Below are positions 36,719 to 44,625 of a DNA stretch of 64,000 bases, in pieces. Origin of the DNA: Nitrospira tepida (GTDB taxonomy: Bacteria > Nitrospirota > Nitrospiria > Nitrospirales > Nitrospiraceae). Position numbers and translations under genes: made by a program. Within the stretch, counting starts at the first letter, position 1; each line of letters starts with the position of its first letter. The stretch is from positions 434,001 through 498,000 of the forward strand of contig NZ_OX365700.1 in assembly GCF_947241125.1 (NCBI RefSeq), in the 5' to 3' direction. The notes beneath the pieces are model-generated. The model had not been told where the DNA came from and made no database searches. It was given only the letters and a program-made list of their open reading frames with translations.

Positions 36719-37320
36719 AGATCCAAAGTCCGGTGAGCGCGCGAATAGGGAGCGGGCAGGCCAACGGCTCGTTCCTGCGTAAACGCGTGACGCGGCACTG
36801 CCGGGCGTTCGTGCTCTTGTTGATTCCCGTCCTGCCCGCCCTGGGTCTGGCCGAAGAAACCGTCGCCGAATGGGAGCCGGGCAAACTGTACCGGGCCGGG
36901 GTGCGCGTGAGCGATCCGGCCACTGGTGGGTCGTTCGTGATTCCATCGGAGTGGGAAGGACGGGTGCCGCCCGGATCCGACGCCTTGCTCCTGGGCTCCG
37001 AGCGCCATGCCGGGGTGGGAGTGGTCGCGCTGATGGCCCGCACCGACCGTGCGGAGCTGAAGCAAAAGCTGTCGGAGCCACAGGACTTCGGGGGAGAGGT
37101 CATTCTGCAACTGTCCAGTCCGCTCGAAGAAGACGACCGGACCATCCGCGCCTCCTATCTCCATGGCAACGTGGTCGGCCGCGCCTGCGCGGTCATGGGA
37201 CCGGAAGGCCGCGCGATCGTCTTTTTTCTAGCCGGTCCCGCCAGCGATGCGGATCTCTATGAACGTCTGTTGAGCGAACTGGCCTCCTCCACAACCTTCG
37301 AGCCGGTCGCGACCACGTAA
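36715..37320 (+). CDS. Predicted exported protein, unknown
   Basis: This 201-residue protein starts at GTG 36715, overlapping the gcvP stop by four bases, which implies translational coupling. A signal-like stretch ([19 protein letters not shown]) precedes a soluble domain ([20 protein letters not shown], then [20 protein letters not shown]). I do not recognise the domain. The GTG overlap gives a long charged pre-signal region; an internal start closer to the hydrophobic segment is possible. Confidence 0.65.
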   Translation: MKIQSPVSARIGSGQANGSFLRKRVTRHCRAFVLLLIPVLPALGLAEETVAEWEPGKLYRAGVRVSDPATGGSFVIPSEWEGRVPPGSDALLLGSERHAGVGVVALMARTDRAELKQKLSEPQDFGGEVILQLSSPLEEDDRTIRASYLHGNVVGRACAVMGPEGRAIVFFLAGPASDADLYERLLSELASSTTFEPVATT

Positions 37321-37491
37321 TCCACACCGACAGTCTCTGCCGTCGTTCGAGTTGATATGTGCTCTCAGGCCATGGTGCCTCCAGAGTCTCCCCATGGCCC
37401 GGTCGAAAGGGTAGAATCGGCGAATGAGCCGGTTCGCCGAACAAGTCGAATCGGCCGGGATTGCGAACCATTCAGCGGGGAGGAGAGTGAA

Positions 37492-38802
37492 ATGGATCGT
37501 CGCAGCTTTCTGATTCGGACCGGATTGCTGATCGGCGCGGCGGTGATGGAGGCGGCCGTGAGCGGCTGCGAAACGCCGCAGGTCAGGCGCCGGCGGGAGG
37601 GCTATAAAAACTGGACGGCCGTGCGCAACGAGTTCTTGCTGGATCGCAGCAAGATCCATATGACCGGCTTCTTGCTGGCCTCGCATCCCGCGCCGGTGCG
37701 TGAAGCCATCGAGCGCCACCGGCAGGGGCTGGATGAGGACCCGGCCACCTACTGGTCAGAGCGTGAGGAAACCGGGGAAGCGGCGGTGCTGGCGGCGGCG
37801 GCCGGCTACTTAGGCGTCAGCGCGACCGATATCGCCTTGACCGACAGCACCACGATGGGCTTGGGGCTTCTCTATGGGGGGCTCAAGCTGTCCCAGGGAC
37901 AGGAAATCCTCTCCACGATCCACGACCATTACTCGACGGACACGTCGCTTCGCTTGAGAGCTGAGCGGACCGGCGCCTCGTTCCGGCAGATTCCGCTGTA
38001 CAAGGATCTCAAGACAGTCACGCAGGAGGAAATCGTTCAGACACTCGTGAAAGAGGTACGGCCCGAGACCCGCTATGTCGCCGTGACCTGGGTCCATTCC
38101 AGTACTGGACTTAAACTGCCCATTCGCGCGATCGCCGATGCGTTGGCGACGATCAACCGTTCGCGGGCGGAACAAGACCGAATCCTGCTGTGCGTGGACG
38201 GCGTGCATGGGTTGGGCGTGGAGAACGTGAAGTTGCCTGACCTGGGCTGCGATTTCTTCGTGGCGGGCACGCACAAGTGGATGTTCGGACCGCGCGGGAC
38301 CGGCTTGGTCTGGGGGAAACCGCAGGCCTGGCCCCTCGCGCAGGCGACGATCCCCACGTTCGATTCGACCGCCTATCGCATGTGGATGAAGGAGACTGCC
38401 GAACATGCGATCCATCAGGCCGCGTTGATGACGCCGGGCGGCTTCCATTCCTTCGAACATCGGTGGGCGTTGAATGAAGCCTTCACGTTCCATCAGATCA
38501 TCGGCAAGGCGCAGGTGACGGAACGGATCTACGAGCTGAATCAGCAATTGAAGCAGGGCTTGGCCACAATGCCGCGCGTGACCCTGCATACGCCGATGTC
38601 TCAAGATCTCTCCGCGGGGATCGTGTGTTTCGAGATCGAAGGGATGAAGCCGGGGAAGGTGGTCGAAAAGCTCAAGGAGGACAAGATCATCGCGAGCGTG
38701 AGCCCCTATGCGGTGCAATATGTCCGGCTCGCGCCGAGCCTGCTGAACACGCCGGGTGAGGTGGAGGTGGTGCTGCGGGCGATCCGTGACCTTACTGTAT
38801 GA
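37492..38802 (+). CDS. Class V aminotransferase-fold protein with Tat-like signal
   Basis: The 436-residue product starts MDRRSFLIRTGLLIGAAVME, a twin-arginine signal, followed by a lipobox-like VSGCETP. The rest is a PLP fold-type I enzyme of the class V/isopenicillin N epimerase-like group. Asp in LLCVDGVHGLG and the PLP lysine in VAGTHKWMFGPRGTGLVWG are present. Substrate is unknown. Export of a PLP enzyme by Tat makes sense because cofactor is inserted before transport. ATG follows GGGGAGGAG. It has no operon partner. Confidence 0.85.
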   Translation: MDRRSFLIRTGLLIGAAVMEAAVSGCETPQVRRRREGYKNWTAVRNEFLLDRSKIHMTGFLLASHPAPVREAIERHRQGLDEDPATYWSEREETGEAAVLAAAAGYLGVSATDIALTDSTTMGLGLLYGGLKLSQGQEILSTIHDHYSTDTSLRLRAERTGASFRQIPLYKDLKTVTQEEIVQTLVKEVRPETRYVAVTWVHSSTGLKLPIRAIADALATINRSRAEQDRILLCVDGVHGLGVENVKLPDLGCDFFVAGTHKWMFGPRGTGLVWGKPQAWPLAQATIPTFDSTAYRMWMKETAEHAIHQAALMTPGGFHSFEHRWALNEAFTFHQIIGKAQVTERIYELNQQLKQGLATMPRVTLHTPMSQDLSAGIVCFEIEGMKPGKVVEKLKEDKIIASVSPYAVQYVRLAPSLLNTPGEVEVVLRAIRDLTV

Positions 38803-38881
38803 ATGAGAGTGGAGTCGTATTGGTCCGGAGGCCCTTAAGCGTGGCCGAGGTCTATAGGTTCGCGGCGGCTATAGGAGAAGT

Positions 38882-38977
38882 GGAAGGACACCCATACTGG
38901 TCCTGTGCTCCCGGAACGCGCGCCCTCAGAAGGGCCTCGTTCCACGGCCGCAATCGGACCAGCATGGGTGCCCTTCC
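38882..38977. repeat. 96-bp imperfect palindrome, long multi-stem hairpin
   Basis: Arms 38882-38903 and 38956-38977 pair over 22 bases with two A-C mismatches on the plus strand, which become G-U pairs in RNA from the minus strand. The 52-base loop contains a nested stem, GGAACG/CGTTCC, and inside it GCCCT/AGGGC. No T-run follows, so it is not an intrinsic terminator. It may be a REP/MITE-like element or a structured RNA. Confidence 0.6.
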
Positions 38978-39039
38978 AGAAAAAGGGACAATGGTCCTGA
39001 GAGTTTGAATCCATTGGGTGCTGAGGCATACTGCCACCT

Positions 39040-39258
39040 ATGCCATTTAATCTTCCTCTGAAAGACATGACGCTTCAGGAGAAGCTCGCGGCGATGGAGT
39101 CGATTTGGGAAGACCTCGCGCGAACTCCTGATGCGATCGAATCGCCTGACTGGCACCAAGATATTCTCGATGAACGCCGCCGGCAGGTTGCTGAGGGGCG
39201 GGCTCACTTCATCGACTGGGAAACTGCCAAGACAGACATCCGCAAGAAGCTGTTCTGA
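39040..39258 (+). CDS. Orphan antitoxin, addiction-module component family
   Basis: The 72-residue protein (LPLKDMTLQEKLAAMESIWE, then WHQDILDERRRQV) matches the short helical addiction-module component family (TIGR02574/PF09720) that normally precedes a ParE/RelE toxin. No toxin follows: the next 60 bases are non-coding and then an opposite-strand TA pair begins. It is a solitary antitoxin or the rest of a degraded pair. Confidence 0.72.
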   Translation: MPFNLPLKDMTLQEKLAAMESIWEDLARTPDAIESPDWHQDILDERRRQVAEGRAHFIDWETAKTDIRKKLF

Positions 39259-39324
39259 AATCGAAAACCCGGCCACTCTGGTCCTATTTGAGCGATCAGA
39301 TCCCTCCAATCCAACAATAGCGAA

Positions 39325-39660
39325 TTAGGCCGCAGCGCCGCTCTTCTGCCCAAGGGCTCTGGCGATGTCTCGCGGTCTTGCGCCGAGCACCACCAACCCG
39401 CGTACCAGCAAGTCAATGGAAACGGTCCGATCTGCCGCTTCCATCTTGGCAATACGCGATTGACTCGATTGGAGCCGCTTGGCCAAGGCCAGTTGCGAGA
39501 GCCCGTGAGCCTCGCGACGCGCACGGAGAGCCTGGCTTAGATTCACCTTCATCTCGACCAATGCGGCTTCCTCTGGACTGAGCCCGAGGAAATTTTCGGC
39601 TGTTCCCACCCGCCACCCTCGCGCCTCAAGTCGTTTCTGTTTGGCCTTGTCCATGGTCAC
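39325..39660 (-). CDS. XRE-family antitoxin (HigA-like)
   Basis: The 111-residue protein carries a helix-turn-helix (SQALRARREAHGLSQLALAK, then SQSRIAKMEAADRTVS) with an N-terminal extension. It follows a HigB-type toxin gene with a four-base overlap; this toxin-first order is characteristic of HigBA modules. It probably autoregulates the promoter at 40013-40041. Confidence 0.85.
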   Translation of the reverse strand: MTMDKAKQKRLEARGWRVGTAENFLGLSPEEAALVEMKVNLSQALRARREAHGLSQLALAKRLQSSQSRIAKMEAADRTVSIDLLVRGLVVLGARPRDIARALGQKSGAAA

Positions 39661-40004
39661 TCCTCCTTGTTCGCAGCCTCATCATAGGCACGCAACCGAC
39701 GCCGACATGTCTCAATGACCTGATGAGGAGTCGCTTGTGTCTTCTTGGAGAAGACTTCTGCGATCACAATGGCATCGGAATCTACGCGGTACATAATGCG
39801 CCACGTCGCTGTCTCGTCGGGTATTCGCAGTTCATGACAACGCAGGCCGACGATGGGCATCGGCCGTGAGTGGGGCATGCTCGGTGCCTCTCCTCATTGC
39901 AGGCGGCGCAGCAAGATACCGGCTTCGAGCCTGGCTGCTGCCGACAACGGTGGGCTCTTCACCTCCCCGTGCAACCAAACCAGGGGCTTGTCGGTCGGGC
40001 TCAT
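39657..40004 (-). pseudogene. HigB/RelE-type toxin with an in-frame TGA
   Basis: Read through, the frame gives MSPTDKPLVWLHGEVKSPPL, then AARLEAGILLRRLQ-stop-GEAPSMPHSRPMPIVGLR and ends AYDEAANKEE. This is a complete HigB/phage Gp49-like toxin (PF05973-type) except for a TGA at 39894-39896. Both sides of the stop are in the same frame and match the family. The downstream part could be translated alone from ATG 39878 (73 residues) but would lack the N-terminal strands. It overlaps the XRE antitoxin. Confidence 0.8.
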
Positions 40005-40012
40005 CGAGGCAG

Positions 40013-40041
40013 AATATATGTCAATAATGACATGGATGCAA
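40013..40041 (-). promoter_or_regulatory. HigBA promoter with internal operator dyad
   Basis: On the minus strand TTGCAT (40036-40041), 17 bases, then TATATT (40013-40018, five of six). The spacer contains the dyad TGTCA-ATAA-TGACA (plus-strand 40019-40032), ideally placed for repression by the HTH antitoxin. Confidence 0.5.
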
Positions 40042-40254
40042 GGCGTGAAGCCGAACTGAGGCGCTCCCCTATTATAGAAAGATCGCGCTTGACATTCAGT
40101 TAACGCGAAGCTGTCCCGGTGGGCGATGCGCGGACAAAATCTTGAATACGTGTTGGATATGCAAGTAGACTTGCCTTCCAATTGAGTGCTGAGGCTGTTG
40201 TACTATGTTGCACGGGGAGGCCGCAGCAGATTCAAATGGTTAACTGGCAACAAA

Positions 40255-40815
40255 ATGGATACTGTACAGAAGCAATTTGAGAGAGCAAACGGGGACACGT
40301 TTATCGAATGGCTGAATGCGCAGTTGGACGCGTATTATGCCTTTTCTCGGCGCGCCGGAGAGGCCCCTGACTTGGTCTATTCATTCAGTGATTCTGAACT
40401 ATTTATCGAAGTGACGGCGGGTTACTACGACAGTGCGCATGCAACTTTCCTTTGGGAGAACGCTCGGGCGGCCGAAGGGGCACCCTCGGGTTGGACCGGG
40501 GTGAATCCCGACAAATGTCTTGCGGAGGCTATTCATCGACGTGTCACCGACAAATCGAAAAATCGCTACGGCTCAAATTGCATACTCCTGGTGGTCGTTC
40601 CTCCTGGCGTTACTTCGGCAGAGGACCTTGCTCGTCTGCTCGCTGAAAAGGCTCCCCCGGTCTACACGCCTTTTGCCGGGATATATGTCGCTGGGCGCTT
40701 CCCAATCACAAGTAGAAGCTCGGGGGGTTATCGGGTGATACCAATAAAGGAGTTGCGAGCTAACTCCGCAATCGAGAGGGAGGCGCGCAAGAGAGGCGCG
40801 CGCTTCACATTGTGA
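40255..40815 (+). CDS. Unknown protein in AT-richer island
   Basis: The 186-residue product (MDTVQKQFERANGDTFIEWL onward) is not recognised. It contains PDLVYSFSDSELFIEVTAGYYD and a later NCILLVVVPPG strand, which vaguely recall a restriction-endonuclease-like core (D...E-X-T), but the lysine is missing and this is speculative. Base composition is lower in GC than the flanking genes, suggesting transfer. ATG 40255 was chosen as the first good start after an unstructured upstream extension. Confidence 0.55.
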   Translation: MDTVQKQFERANGDTFIEWLNAQLDAYYAFSRRAGEAPDLVYSFSDSELFIEVTAGYYDSAHATFLWENARAAEGAPSGWTGVNPDKCLAEAIHRRVTDKSKNRYGSNCILLVVVPPGVTSAEDLARLLAEKAPPVYTPFAGIYVAGRFPITSRSSGGYRVIPIKELRANSAIEREARKRGARFTL

Positions 40816-40838
40816 ACCTTAATTTTTAGTGAGCAACA

Positions 40839-41291
40839 ATGGGTCTTCTGAACAAGTTGTTTGGTTATCGATGGAGTCTCTACATCGTCATGGGAAACCA
40901 GTTAGCATATGCCATGCACGAAAACTCAGCGCTCCGAATCGTTGGTTACGTTATGGCATATTTTGCGGATGGTGGAAAGCCCGTCGAACCTTGGAGCCTT
41001 TACCTCAATTTCAACCATAAACACCAGACCATCAAGCTCGGTCCAGAGCATTTCATGTCTGACGGAGAAAATGTCACCCCTGCCCTCATTCGCGAGATCG
41101 AATCTATTGACCCTGGCTGGAAAGTGAAGGGCGGAGAGCCCGTGTTTGAAGAGGCTGCGACGAGGAAACGCCTCAAGATCAGCGAATACATGCCCGGGGA
41201 TATTGACATACAAGCCATGATAGATAATCTCAACAAGCCTCGTGACGTCACCTTCTTCTCGGTGATGGATGAGGTCTTTGGAAAACGCTAA
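40839..41291 (+). CDS. Unknown protein in AT-richer island
   Basis: The 150-residue product (MGLLNKLFGYRWSLYIVMGN, then HKHQTIKLGPEHFMSDGENV and SVMDEVFGKR) is not recognised and has no signal peptide. It follows the previous unknown gene by 23 bases on the same strand, so they are probably a pair. Two hairpins overlap its stop codon. Codon use and base composition match the preceding gene and not the surrounding core genes. Confidence 0.55.
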   Translation: MGLLNKLFGYRWSLYIVMGNQLAYAMHENSALRIVGYVMAYFADGGKPVEPWSLYLNFNHKHQTIKLGPEHFMSDGENVTPALIREIESIDPGWKVKGGEPVFEEAATRKRLKISEYMPGDIDIQAMIDNLNKPRDVTFFSVMDEVFGKR

Positions 41292-41332
41292 CTATTCGGT
41301 TAGCCGGACAGCCAGCAAGCTGCGCTTGCTGG
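41287..41332. repeat. Two adjacent perfect hairpins after the unknown gene pair
   Basis: GCTAAC-TATTCG-GTTAGC (41287-41304) overlaps the stop codon and CCAGCAAG-CTGCG-CTTGCTGG (41312-41332) follows. No T-run is present. They could slow transcription, protect the 3' end, or be recombination folds. Confidence 0.5.
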
Positions 41333-41413
41333 TGCCCGCGCTCCGGCGGTCGGTTACGTCGATCGTTATCTGGCTCTGGATTATGACAGCTCAGCGCGAT
41401 CTATATAGTCTCA

Positions 41414-41524
41414 ATGCTGAACATCTCCTCCCACGTCGCCATTCCTGATCACGAGATCGAGATCCATGCCGTTCAGTCGCAGGGGAAGGGCGCCAGCACG
41501 TCAACAAGGTGGCGACGGCGATTT
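41414..41524 (+). pseudogene. Diverged 5' fragment of an arfB gene
   Basis: About 110 bases starting ATGCTGAACATCTCCTCCCA closely match the first part of the intact arfB at 42176, with scattered substitutions. A small deletion destroys the GGQ region (GAGGQHVNK becomes GKGAST-like). After GCGATTTGG similarity ends. The fragment and the intact gene bracket a TA pair, a unit of 762 bp. Confidence 0.8.
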
Positions 41525-41609
41525 GGACGACTCCGTTCCCAGCACTGTACAAATTGCTCGTGGGTGCTGAAGATGTCTTTCTGATCCCTCTTGGGGTAAG
41601 ATTTGCGTT

Positions 41610-41834
41610 ATGAGCCTGGAAAAACTTGAGGCGGAAGCCCTCAAATTAGACCCAAAGGAACGGGCGCGGTTAGCCGGCAAGCTGCTGGAAAGTCTGGAGC
41701 AGCTCTCCGAAGACGAAAACGCCAAGCTATGGGCCGAAGAAGCCCAACGGCGGGATGAGGAGATGGATACACATCCCGGCGGCAGTTCTTCCGCCGAGGA
41801 GGCCCTCCGGGACGCGAGAGCCAAGCTGCGGTGA
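41610..41834 (+). CDS. Antitoxin, addiction-module component family
   Basis: The 74-residue protein (MSLEKLEAEALKLDPKERAR, then LAGKLLESLEQLSEDENAKL) belongs to the same helical family as the orphan at 39040. Its stop codon abuts the toxin ATG. The family interacts with ParE/RelE toxins. Confidence 0.85.
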   Translation: MSLEKLEAEALKLDPKERARLAGKLLESLEQLSEDENAKLWAEEAQRRDEEMDTHPGGSSSAEEALRDARAKLR

Positions 41835-42128
41835 ATGGAGCAAATCTCCTTTCATCGCCTTGCCCGACGCGAACTGATCGATGCTGCGCTCTTCTACGAC
41901 GTGGAAAGCCCAGGACTAGGCGCTGCGTTTCTTGACGAGGTTGAAGACTGCACGAGAAACCTTCTCGCATTTCCTGAATCAGGCCAAGTTGTTCGTGGGG
42001 GAGTTCGACGCCGGCTCCTTCGTCGGTTTCCCTACGCGCTCTTGTACTCCCTGAAAAAAGACACCATACGCGTGCTGGCGGTGATGAATCTGAAACGGCG
42101 CCCCCTGTACTGGGTTGGCCGGGAGTGA
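41835..42128 (+). CDS. ParE/RelE-type toxin
   Basis: The 97-residue protein (ISFHRLARRELIDAALFYDV, then RRLLRRFPYALLYSLKKDTI and LAVMNLKRRPLYW) is a full-length ParE/RelE-fold toxin. ParE members poison gyrase and RelE members cut mRNA; sequence alone does not decide. It is the only RelE/ParE-type toxin in this island that is not visibly broken. Confidence 0.87.
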   Translation: MEQISFHRLARRELIDAALFYDVESPGLGAAFLDEVEDCTRNLLAFPESGQVVRGGVRRRLLRRFPYALLYSLKKDTIRVLAVMNLKRRPLYWVGRE

Positions 42129-42175
42129 TCCGTCTGAGAGAATCGCCGATTCGTGTTGAGACTTCGTGAGATCCC

Positions 42176-42589
42176 ATGCTCTACATCTCCTCCCACGTCG
42201 CCATTCCTGATCACGAGATCGAGATCCATGCCGTGCGGTCGCAGGGGGCGGGCGGGCAGCACGTCAACAAGGTCTCGACGGCGATTCATCTGCGGTTCGA
42301 CATCGCCGCCTCCTCGCTCCCTCCCTTCTATAAGGAGGAACTCCTGAAGCTGCGGGACCATCGCATAACGCAGGGTGGCGTGATCACCATCAAGGCCCAG
42401 CAGTCGCGGAGCCAGGAGCAGAATCGAGCCGATGCGCTCGATCGGCTCCGTGAGCTGATTCAGCTCGTCGCGGTCCCGCGCAAGAAGCGCAAGGCGACGA
42501 AACCGACCAAGGCCTCGAAACAACGGCGGTTGGAAAGCAAGACCAAGCGGGGGCGGCTGAAGGCGCTCAGGGGACGGATTGACGACTAG
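42176..42589 (+). CDS. arfB: Peptidyl-tRNA hydrolase ArfB (YaeJ)
   Basis: ArfB rescues stalled ribosomes by hydrolysing peptidyl-tRNA. The 137-residue product has the GGQ motif in [20 protein letters not shown] and the basic C-terminal tail ([20 protein letters not shown]) that enters the empty mRNA channel. Length is normal. A diverged copy of its first 110 bases lies upstream at 41414, separated by a TA pair. Confidence 0.93.
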   Translation: MLYISSHVAIPDHEIEIHAVRSQGAGGQHVNKVSTAIHLRFDIAASSLPPFYKEELLKLRDHRITQGGVITIKAQQSRSQEQNRADALDRLRELIQLVAVPRKKRKATKPTKASKQRRLESKTKRGRLKALRGRIDD

Positions 42590-42683
42590 GGGGACGACAA
42601 TCGTCATCCGTCAGTGGTCAAGCGTGAGAAGGGCATGAAGTTCGGGTGGCAGTTGTTTGACGAGTGAGGTTTGACGAATGACG

Positions 42684-43466
42684 CTACTCCGAAGACACCA
42701 GCGATCCCAGGATATGGTACCCGCCGTCCACGTAGATCACTTCGCCGGTGATGCCTCGGCCGAGTGGGCTGATCAGGAACAGCGCGGTGTCGCCCACCTC
42801 GCCCTGTTCGGTCGCGCGGCGCAGCGGAGCAAAGTCTTTGTGGTGATCGACCATCTTGCTGATGCCGGAGACGCCGCGGGCGGCTAGGGTTTTGATCGGA
42901 CCGGCTGAAACGGCGTTGACGCGGATGTTCTTCGGCCCGAGATCGTGCGCGAGATAGCGGACGGTCGCCTCCAGCGCGGCCTTGGCGACGCCCATGACGT
43001 TATAGTGCGGGACCACCCGTTCGGCGCCGAGATAGGTGAGCGTGACCACCGAGCCCCCTTCCGTCATCAGCGGCACAGCCGCCCTGGTGACGGCGACGAG
43101 CGAATAGGCGCTCACGTCGAGCGCGGTGGCGAACCCCTTCCTGGTCGTATTGACGAACTGCCCCGTCAGCTCTTCGCGCGGGGCAAAGGCGACCGAGTGG
43201 ACCAGGAAGTCGAGCCGGCCGAACTCCTTCTGCACCTGCTGCATCAGCGCCTCGATCTGGGCATCGTCTCCGACGTCGCAGGGGAAGGCCTTCGCGCCCG
43301 GCATGGATGCGGCGAGTTCCTCGACATTCTCCTTGAGCCGGTCGTTCTGGTAGTTGAACAGCAGGTGCGCGCCCTGCCCGGCCGCCGATTGGGCGATGGC
43401 CCAGGCGATGCTGTGTTTGTTCGCCACGCCGATGATCAAGCCCTTCTTTCCGTCCAGCAAACCCAT
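42684..43466 (-). CDS. fabI: Enoyl-ACP reductase (NADH) FabI
   Basis: FabI carries out the last reductive step of fatty-acid elongation. The 260-residue product starts MGLLDGKKGLIIGVANKHSI, the NADH-binding strand. It has the catalytic pair Tyr-X6-Lys in HYNVMGVAKAALEA and ends with GEVIYVDGGYHILG. Length and motifs are canonical. It is a single gene, convergent with arfB. Confidence 0.96.
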   Translation of the reverse strand: MGLLDGKKGLIIGVANKHSIAWAIAQSAAGQGAHLLFNYQNDRLKENVEELAASMPGAKAFPCDVGDDAQIEALMQQVQKEFGRLDFLVHSVAFAPREELTGQFVNTTRKGFATALDVSAYSLVAVTRAAVPLMTEGGSVVTLTYLGAERVVPHYNVMGVAKAALEATVRYLAHDLGPKNIRVNAVSAGPIKTLAARGVSGISKMVDHHKDFAPLRRATEQGEVGDTALFLISPLGRGITGEVIYVDGGYHILGSLVSSE

Positions 43467-43629
43467 CCGTCATCTCCTTGTTCAGCCCAGGTATAAACCG
43501 TCAGGAACATAGCATAGAACCGGTAGCGTGGGAAATCAGGGAAGTCGAGGTCCTGTGCTAGGACTGCACTCGCCCCAGCCTGAGCGTGGCTCTTTCTGAA
43601 CCGTCGCAGTATAGTGGCAGGCTCCCACC

Positions 43630-44625
43630 ATGCCGACTGCTCGACGAAGAAAGGTGATACTGGATACGGACCCGGGCGTGGATGACGCACTGGCGATCCT
43701 CTTGGCGCTTCGGTCGCCGGAACTTGATGTGGTCGGGATCACGACGATCTGCGGCAACGTGCCGGTCGGACAGGCGACCGAGAACCTCTTCCGTATCCTG
43801 AGCCTGGTCGATCCACCGCGCGGTCTGTTGATCGGCCAAGGAGCGGCCGCTCCGCTACGCCGTCCGCTGGAGACTGCGACGCACGTGCACGGCGCTGATG
43901 GATTGGGGGATCTGGACCAGTTCACGAATCAGAGCGGGCAGCCCCGCTACCCGCGCCCAGTCGTGCCTGGCAGGCTCCCTTCCGCCGTTGAGACCTGGGA
44001 ACGGTGCATGCGGACGCATGGACCAAACCTCACGCTCATAACCCTGGGACCGCTCACCAATCTGGCGCAGGCGCTCCAACGGCCTGCGATCGTCGCGAAG
44101 GGATTTCGATCCATCATTGCTATGGCCGGCGCCATCGCCGTCCCCGGCAACGTGACGCGCGCGGCGGAGTTCAATGTGTACGTCGATCCTCATGCGGCTG
44201 AGCAGGTGTTGCAAGCCGATCTGCCGCTGACATTGATTCCTCTGGATGTGACCACGAAGGTGACGGTGTCGCGCGAGGCCATCACGAAACTGACCGCCCG
44301 CGCCCGTGATCCGGTCGGACAATTTTTCGCCGATGCCACGGGGGCCGCGTTGGATTTTGCCGATCGCGTCGAGGGGGCGGCGGTATTTCCGTTTCATGAT
44401 CCCCTGGCTGTGGCGGTCGCGATCGACCCGGCGCTGGTTCAGCTTGTCCCGTTGCACGTGGCCGTGGAAACTGAGGGGCCTGTCGCTCTGGGAGCCACGC
44501 TCGCCGATCGGCGCAGGTTGCGGCGCGAACACCAGAACCGTCCGAACGTTCAGGTGGCCCTGCGCGTGCAGGCCGATCGGGCCCGCCGCCTCATCACGGA
44601 ACGACTATGCCGAACGTCCTCGTGA
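43630..44625 (+). CDS. Inosine/uridine-preferring nucleoside hydrolase
   Basis: The enzyme hydrolyses the N-glycosidic bond of nucleosides to base and ribose. The 331-residue product has the calcium-binding aspartate cluster in VILDTDPGVDDALAILLAL, then THVHGADGLGD and FNVYVDPHAAEQVL, and ends with a HDPLAVAVAIDP motif. It overlaps the ribokinase gene by 19 bases, so released ribose can be phosphorylated by the partner: a nucleoside salvage pair. Confidence 0.93.
   Translation: MPTARRRKVILDTDPGVDDALAILLALRSPELDVVGITTICGNVPVGQATENLFRILSLVDPPRGLLIGQGAAAPLRRPLETATHVHGADGLGDLDQFTNQSGQPRYPRPVVPGRLPSAVETWERCMRTHGPNLTLITLGPLTNLAQALQRPAIVAKGFRSIIAMAGAIAVPGNVTRAAEFNVYVDPHAAEQVLQADLPLTLIPLDVTTKVTVSREAITKLTARARDPVGQFFADATGAALDFADRVEGAAVFPFHDPLAVAVAIDPALVQLVPLHVAVETEGPVALGATLADRRRLRREHQNRPNVQVALRVQADRARRLITERLCRTSS

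Noticed and set aside
38799-39008. A 69-residue open frame overlapping the aminotransferase stop
   Set aside because: It runs through the long palindrome, has no ribosome site or recognisable domain.
41281-41360. Integron attC-like site after the unknown genes
   Set aside because: Inverted GCTAAC/GTTAGC looks suggestive, but the consensus core sites (RYYYAAC and GTTRRRY) and arm spacing are not met and no integrase is present.
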